DNA from: Bacteroidota bacterium
GTDB taxonomy: Bacteria; Bacteroidota; Bacteroidia; Flavobacteriales; Flavobacteriaceae
Assembly (NCBI GenBank): GCA_018656255.1
Contig: JABHYI010000040.1
Coordinates: forward strand, 1-9,208
DNA: 9,208 nucleotides
Direction: 5' to 3'
In this document: positions 5,766 through 9,208 of the stretch, one piece after another
How the letters are laid out: each line of letters begins with the position of its first letter
Position numbering within the stretch: position 1 is the first letter of the stretch
Notes under the pieces: generated by a model
What the model saw: the letters and a program-made list of their open reading frames with translations, nothing else
What the model was told of the DNA's origin: nothing
The model's database searches: none
Made by a program: the position numbers and the translations under genes

Positions 5766-6803
5766 TTACTTTAATACAGACAGTACTTTTTCAACAATAG
5801 CGCTGGGAGAGATGGTTTCTATGGCCTTTTCATATCCATCAGGGTAGGTGCTGCCATACACTGAGGTTGGCACCAAAGGGTATTTTGTTCTATCTGCAAG
5901 GAGTTGGTTTTCATTGGGCTGATTAAATGGCGCAAAACCTAAAAAGGGATGCGTAACTCCCCATATGGTAACAACCGGAATATCGTATAAAGCAGAAAGA
6001 TGACCATTACCACTATCCATAGCTAGCATGACATCTAGATTTGATATGAGCTGCAGTTCTTGACTGAAAGATAGTTTCCCCGCCATGTTTGTAACCCCTT
6101 TAAAATCACTAGCAAGTTTGTCTAGTTGCGCTATTTCTAAGGCGCCACCTCCAAATAAAAAAATAACATAATCTCCAGTGTTGTTTAATTGCGCTATCAC
6201 TTGTTTGATAAGCTGTAGCGGATACACTTTACCTCTATGAGCGGCAAAAGGCGCCACGCCAATAAACTTTTTAGAACTAAGACCTATGAGGTCTTGTGTT
6301 TTTGCAGACATCACTTTTCTTGCAGGATATTGGTGTTTTGTTAAATCTATAGGGTAGCCTAGTTTAGCAAAAACATCCGCATAGCGCTCATGGGTTTTTT
6401 TAAGAGCTTGTAGCTCTCCGCCTTTGGTCTGTATAAGTTGTTTTTTCTCGCCTCTTGCTTTATCTATGCTTGCGGTTTTTATTGCTTGAAGCCATAACAA
6501 GGACCTGACTATTTTAGATCTTAAAACATTGTGAGTGTCTGCAACACAGGTAATATCTAACCCTTTTGCGTCTTTGGCTAATTGAAACAAACCTAAAATC
6601 CCTTTGTGGGCACCCTTAACATCTGCAGGTAAAATCGCCACGTTTTTAAGGTCTTCAAACAATGGAGATAAAAAACCTTTGGTAACAACAGTGACGTTGA
6701 GCTTTGGGTATGTTGCTGTAAGTACCCGTAAAACAGGAACCAACATGGCCACATCTCCCATGGCCGAAAGGCGTATTACCAGAATGTGTGCTGCTGTTTT
6801 CAA
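5766..6803 (-). CDS. Glycosyltransferase family 9 (ADP-heptose:LPS heptosyltransferase-like)
   Basis: A 345-residue GT-B enzyme of family 9, whose members add heptose or related sugars to lipopolysaccharide core on the cytosolic face of the inner membrane. It opens with HILVIRLSAMGDVAM, containing the family's N-terminal motif and Asp17. Mid-protein A-P-F-A-A-H-R-G-K-V-Y-P (184-195) provides the conserved lysine, followed by FLFGGGALE (216-223). Near the C-terminus are the donor-binding D-S-G-N-G-H-L-S (263-270) and VVTIWGVTHP (277-286). The length is normal. It lies 26 bp downstream of the DUF4254 gene on the same strand, so the two are probably one operon serving envelope glycan synthesis. 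Whether the donor is ADP-heptose is not shown; no other core-biosynthesis genes are visible. Confidence 0.9.
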   Translation of the reverse strand: MKTAAHILVIRLSAMGDVAMLVPVLRVLTATYPKLNVTVVTKGFLSPLFEDLKNVAILPADVKGAHKGILGLFQLAKDAKGLDITCVADTHNVLRSKIVRSLLWLQAIKTASIDKARGEKKQLIQTKGGELQALKKTHERYADVFAKLGYPIDLTKHQYPARKVMSAKTQDLIGLSSKKFIGVAPFAAHRGKVYPLQLIKQVIAQLNNTGDYVIFLFGGGALEIAQLDKLASDFKGVTNMAGKLSFSQELQLISNLDVMLAMDSGNGHLSALYDIPVVTIWGVTHPFLGFAPFNQPNENQLLADRTKYPLVPTSVYGSTYPDGYEKAIETISPSAIVEKVLSVLK

Positions 6804-6829
6804 TATAATTAACTTAGGTAAAAAAGGGA

Positions 6830-7441
6830 TTATTTTTGCCCTCTCAATACTGGGTTTAGCTCATCATCATTATACATTTTCATTTGCTTATACACCTTCA
6901 TGTACTTATCTCCTGTCTTGATATCATGCAGTAACTGGTCAATGGCATCGCTGAGGTCAACGCGCTGTTCTAACAAGATATTTAGCTTTGCCTGACACCC
7001 ATCGCGGTGAGTCTGTGAGGCATCGGCGCGCGTAGCTTCTTGGTGCATGTGATATACTTTTAAGGCCAAAATAGACAGTCTATCTACTCCCCATGCAGGG
7101 CTTTCTGTGTTAATAGTTGCATTTGGACTAGTTTCTATGTCTTTATTTGTATCCAAGAAGTAGCTGTCTATGTATTCAACCATATCTGTGCGATCTTGAT
7201 TGCTGGCGTCAATTTTACGCTTTAAGGTCAAAGCGGCAACAGGATCAATTTGCGGATCACGAATGATATCTTCGTAATGCCATTGAACTGTGTCAATCCA
7301 GCATTTACGATACAATAAGTGTTCTAATAAATGAGTCTCTTTGGCATAACGATTTGTAAAAGGTTGGTCTACAGTGTTTATGATGTGATAGGTGTCTATC
7401 ACTTGTTTAAAAACGGTGTTTGCAATCTCGCTAAAATTCAT
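6830..7441 (-). CDS. DUF4254 family protein
   Basis: A 203-residue soluble, mostly helical protein that I recognise as DUF4254, a family of unknown function found next to GT9 glycosyltransferases in Bacteroidota. Striking conserved-looking polar residues are H37-x2-E40-H41, W54-H55-x-E57-D58, N81-x-x-R84, the patch W117-G-V-D120-R121-L-S-I-L-A-L-K, and H131-x-H133-x-E135. The spaced His/Glu/Asp residues on helices could make a metal or cofactor site, but that is inference. There is no signal peptide or membrane segment. It is the first gene of a likely two-gene unit with the GT9 gene (26 bp gap), and a -7 element lies 35 bases before its ATG. A role in sugar transfer or nucleotide-sugar handling is suggested only by this neighbour. 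Confidence 0.85.
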   Translation of the reverse strand: MNFSEIANTVFKQVIDTYHIINTVDQPFTNRYAKETHLLEHLLYRKCWIDTVQWHYEDIIRDPQIDPVAALTLKRKIDASNQDRTDMVEYIDSYFLDTNKDIETSPNATINTESPAWGVDRLSILALKVYHMHQEATRADASQTHRDGCQAKLNILLEQRVDLSDAIDQLLHDIKTGDKYMKVYKQMKMYNDDELNPVLRGQK

Positions 7442-7476
7442 GGGTATTGTGGTATAAAGTGTTAGTATCTAGACTA

Positions 7477-7484
7477 CAAAGGTA
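7477..7484 (-). promoter_or_regulatory. Candidate -7 element of the DUF4254-GT9 unit
   Basis: TACCTTTG on the minus strand matches TAnnTTTG and lies 35 bases before ATG 7441, predicting a leader of about 29 bases. A TTG at the usual -33 distance is not evident; the nearest (7512-7510) is 25 bases upstream. Confidence 0.55.
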
Positions 7485-7557
7485 TCATAAATTTTTCATA
7501 GCATAGGAGCAATTATACATGGTTTTACTGGAGGAAGCTAGAAAATAACACTGCTTG

Positions 7558-8490
7558 TCATATCAAAGGTAAAACTAGCACTAGCACAAATAAAGACCAT
7601 AAAAAAACTTCACTGACCACTCGGCGGATTTTTGATGTTCCAGACTCTATATAATTTGAGGTAATGGCCGCTATAGGGGCAAAAAGGAAAAATAGCTCAC
7701 TTCCATTTTTTTGTGTTTTAGCCAAAACGATACCCACACTAATAATGGCAATAAGCAATATGGTAATGGCAGAGGGCCTTTCTTTTTTTGATAAAGAGGC
7801 TAGTCTTGAGAGTCTAGCCCCGCCCATCCAAAGTAATAGACCTAGTAAAAAAACAGTTGTAATAAAAAGCCCTCTATCTCCATAGCCGCTGAGGTCAAAA
7901 TCTCTTTCTGGGATCCAGTGGTAAAGCCAAGAGTAAGAATCTGTAACAACAAATTGATATGCTACGGCAATACTTGTGATGCCTAAAAATCCAATAATTG
8001 GTATAAATAAATAGGTTAAAGTAAATTTAGTTTTGTTTGTGATTGCGGGGTATAGTACCACAAAAAATAAGATTGCCCATCCATAGCAAAAAGATGCCAA
8101 GGTGATGTACATAGTGGCATCAAATATTTTTTTCACGGTATTTTTTTCTGTGGTCAAACTCAAAATCCTTCTTGTAGCTAATAGCACGAAGATATTTGCC
8201 AAAATAAGCTTCGGGTCATTGTAAACTTCAGGAACTAGTAATACAAAAAGCACGAATAGTAGAATAGCAAAGGTGTTATTTTTTGTGACATTGTTCTTTC
8301 TAATGATAAAATCCAACAATAAAACAGCAAACACCATTAAGAAAATAACAAGTCCATGTGAAGACAAAGAACCTAGGCTAAGTGATAGGTCTTGGGTTGT
8401 TAGAAGCCCAAAAAAATAGCCAATTATTATGGCGATACTAAGCAGTATGTAATTTATGGGTTTAGATTTACCGAAAAAGCTTGTGAGCAT
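7558..8490 (-). CDS. DUF6427 family polytopic membrane protein
   Basis: A 310-residue very hydrophobic protein, with roughly nine or ten membrane-spanning segments (for example near 14-30, 47-64, 73-87, 123-148, 158-180, 207-225, 243-260, 266-282 and 293-309). It opens MLTSFFGKSKPINYIL. I recognise it as the DUF6427 type found in Flavobacteriaceae beside DUF6341 and purD; its function is unknown. Short polar loops carry a W-I-P-E-R-D-F-D-L-S-G-Y-G-D-R-G segment at about 192-207, resembling the loop motifs of polytopic glycan-handling enzymes, but no catalytic family can be assigned. Its start codon is directly back to back with an in-frame ATG on the other strand (CATATG at 8488-8493). The 116 bp after its stop hold only the DUF4254 promoter region and show no terminator. 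Confidence 0.8.
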   Translation of the reverse strand: MLTSFFGKSKPINYILLSIAIIIGYFFGLLTTQDLSLSLGSLSSHGLVIFLMVFAVLLLDFIIRKNNVTKNNTFAILLFVLFVLLVPEVYNDPKLILANIFVLLATRRILSLTTEKNTVKKIFDATMYITLASFCYGWAILFFVVLYPAITNKTKFTLTYLFIPIIGFLGITSIAVAYQFVVTDSYSWLYHWIPERDFDLSGYGDRGLFITTVFLLGLLLWMGGARLSRLASLSKKERPSAITILLIAIISVGIVLAKTQKNGSELFFLFAPIAAITSNYIESGTSKIRRVVSEVFLWSLFVLVLVLPLI

Positions 8491-8511
8491 ATGGGGTATT
8501 TTATACTTTTG
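8481..8511 (+). promoter_or_regulatory. Bacteroidota promoter of the DUF6341 gene
   Basis: TTG (8481-8483), a 20-base spacer and TACTTTTG (8504-8511) form a good TTG / TAnnTTTG promoter. The -7 box ends 18 bases before ATG 8530. The -33 element lies inside the first codons of the divergent DUF6427 gene, so the two genes' control regions overlap. Confidence 0.75.
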
Positions 8512-8529
8512 CGAAATAAATATAAAGAT

Positions 8530-8775
8530 ATGGCTTTAAGAGATATTTTCTACGCAATTCAAGAGTTTACAGAAGAAGTTTTATTTGCTCCTTTTAACGC
8601 ATTAAGAGCTTTAGAGCTTGAAAACTGGACTGCGGCAAATGTTATGAACTGGTTTTTTATGCTTATTGGTTCTGTTGCATTTGTATACTGGATGCTGCAG
8701 TTAAAGAAATTTAATGACAACAACGAAGAAGACACTTCTTCTACATCTCACTCTTATTTAGGGGGAGATAATTAA
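8530..8775 (+). CDS. DUF6341 family small membrane protein
   Basis: An 81-residue protein beginning MALRDIFYAIQEF. An amphipathic N-terminal part (about 1-36, containing LFAPFNALRALELENW) leads to one membrane helix at about 40-57 (NWFFMLIGSVAFVYWMLQL), then a short KK-anchored hydrophilic tail rich in Asp, Asn and Ser. I recognise it as DUF6341, a small family of Flavobacteriaceae with no known function. Start 8530 is chosen over ATG 8491 because the promoter's -7 box (8504-8511) lies between them, so the transcript should not contain the upstream ATG. It is divergent from DUF6427 and ends 15 bp from the convergent purD stop. The single helix and charged tail would suit a partner or regulatory subunit of the neighbouring membrane protein, but this is only suggested by position. 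Confidence 0.85.
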   Translation: MALRDIFYAIQEFTEEVLFAPFNALRALELENWTAANVMNWFFMLIGSVAFVYWMLQLKKFNDNNEEDTSSTSHSYLGGDN

Positions 8776-8790
8776 CGCTACTAGAATTTT

Positions 8791-9208
8791 TTACAAATCA
8801 AAACCAATATCGGTTCTGAAATTCATCCTGTTAAAAGATAGTTTTTCTATGTTTTGGTAGGATTTTTTTATCGCTTTTTTGTAGTCTGCATCTATTGATG
8901 TTACGGCAATAACACGCCCTCCACTGGTAACAACAGCGTCATCTTTTAAAGCAGTTCCTGCATGAAATAATAAAGAGTCTGAAACATTCTCAAGACCAGA
9001 AATTACCGCTCCTTTTTCATAAGCCTCAGGATACCCTCCAGAGACCAACATAACAGTTGCGGCAGCTCTAGTGTCTATTTCAAAATGTAAGTTGTCTAGG
9101 GTTTGCTTATAGGTAGCTTCAAAGACAGCTACCAAATCTGTTTTAATTCTTGGTAAAACAACCTCGGTTTCTGGATCTCCCATACGCACATTGTATTCTA
9201 TCACAAAA
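8791..9208 (-). CDS. purD: Phosphoribosylamine-glycine ligase (GAR synthetase), C-terminal part
   Basis: The last ~138 residues of PurD, whose start lies beyond the right edge. PurD joins glycine to 5-phosphoribosylamine using ATP, the second step of purine synthesis, in the cytosol. The visible part begins F-V-I-E-Y-N-V-R-M-G-D-P-E-T-E, the highly conserved ATP-grasp segment in which Glu and Asn bind catalytic magnesium. It continues with VVLPRIKTDL and the C-terminal domain: A-A-A-T-V-M-L-V-S-G-G-Y-P, K-G-A-V-I-S-G-L, L-L-F-H-A-G-T, S-G-G-R-V-I-A-V-T. It ends normally in GFDL before a TAA stop, with no frameshift. The apparent GTG start at 9204 is simply an internal valine codon. It converges on the DUF6341 gene. 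Confidence 0.95.
   Translation of the reverse strand, partial: FVIEYNVRMGDPETEVVLPRIKTDLVAVFEATYKQTLDNLHFEIDTRAAATVMLVSGGYPEAYEKGAVISGLENVSDSLLFHAGTALKDDAVVTSGGRVIAVTSIDADYKKAIKKSYQNIEKLSFNRMNFRTDIGFDL

Noticed and set aside
6604..6921. Plus-strand open frame across the GT9-DUF4254 junction
   Set aside because: It is antisense to two recognised genes and has no domain of its own.
7070..7084. Short palindrome ATAGACAGTCTAT
   Set aside because: It lies inside the DUF4254 coding sequence; a 13-base palindrome is expected by chance in a window of this size.
7799..7821. GGCTAG / CTAGCC inverted repeat
   Set aside because: It is within the DUF6427 coding region, only 6 bp per arm, with no T tract or conserved context.
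1..9208. CRISPR array, insertion sequence, riboswitch or defence system
   Set aside because: No regularly spaced repeats, transposase, recognisable riboswitch fold or known defence domain was seen on either strand.

Overview
The window looks like chromosomal DNA from a member of the Bacteroidota, most probably Flavobacteriaceae. The DNA is AT-rich. Several genes carry the Bacteroidota-type promoter -7 element TAnnTTTG 10-30 bases before the start codon. The gene families are also typical of that family: a BspA-like DUF285 repeat protein, a lipoprotein with an acidic stretch after the lipid cysteine, DUF4254 next to a GT9 glycosyltransferase, and DUF6427/DUF6341 next to purD.

Layout. (1) 1-1030 is an accessory-looking segment: the 3' end of a BspA-like gene, a small surface-type lipoprotein gene, and a gene-free stretch with an inverted repeat and an 11-bp tandem repeat. 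The two genes end in near-identical copies of one terminator-containing module. The segment abuts the 3' end of a tRNA-Ala(GGC) gene, a common kind of island boundary, but no integrase or second att copy is visible. (2) 1034-2738, minus strand: two tandem paralogous universal stress proteins, then tRNA-Ala only 13 bp after the second, then a strong hairpin terminator. (3) 2784-5758, plus strand: a GNAT acetyltransferase, a MATE exporter 18 bp behind it, and a PaaE-like flavin/2Fe-2S reductase. The reductase has its own promoter, overlapped by a long dyad. (4) 5766-7441, minus strand: a DUF4254 gene followed by a GT9 glycosyltransferase, probably an envelope-glycan operon. (5) 7558-9208: a polytopic DUF6427 membrane protein (minus) diverging from the small DUF6341 membrane protein (plus), which converges on the 3' end of purD (minus, cut by the window edge).

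The genes are a mosaic of short transcription units and do not form one pathway. I see no convincing new multi-gene system. The points most worth following are the repeated terminator module and possible island junction beside tRNA-Ala, the dyad on the reductase promoter, the possible usp-tRNA co-transcription, the degenerate Usp pair with a conserved basic C-terminal block, and the DUF4254-GT9 pair.
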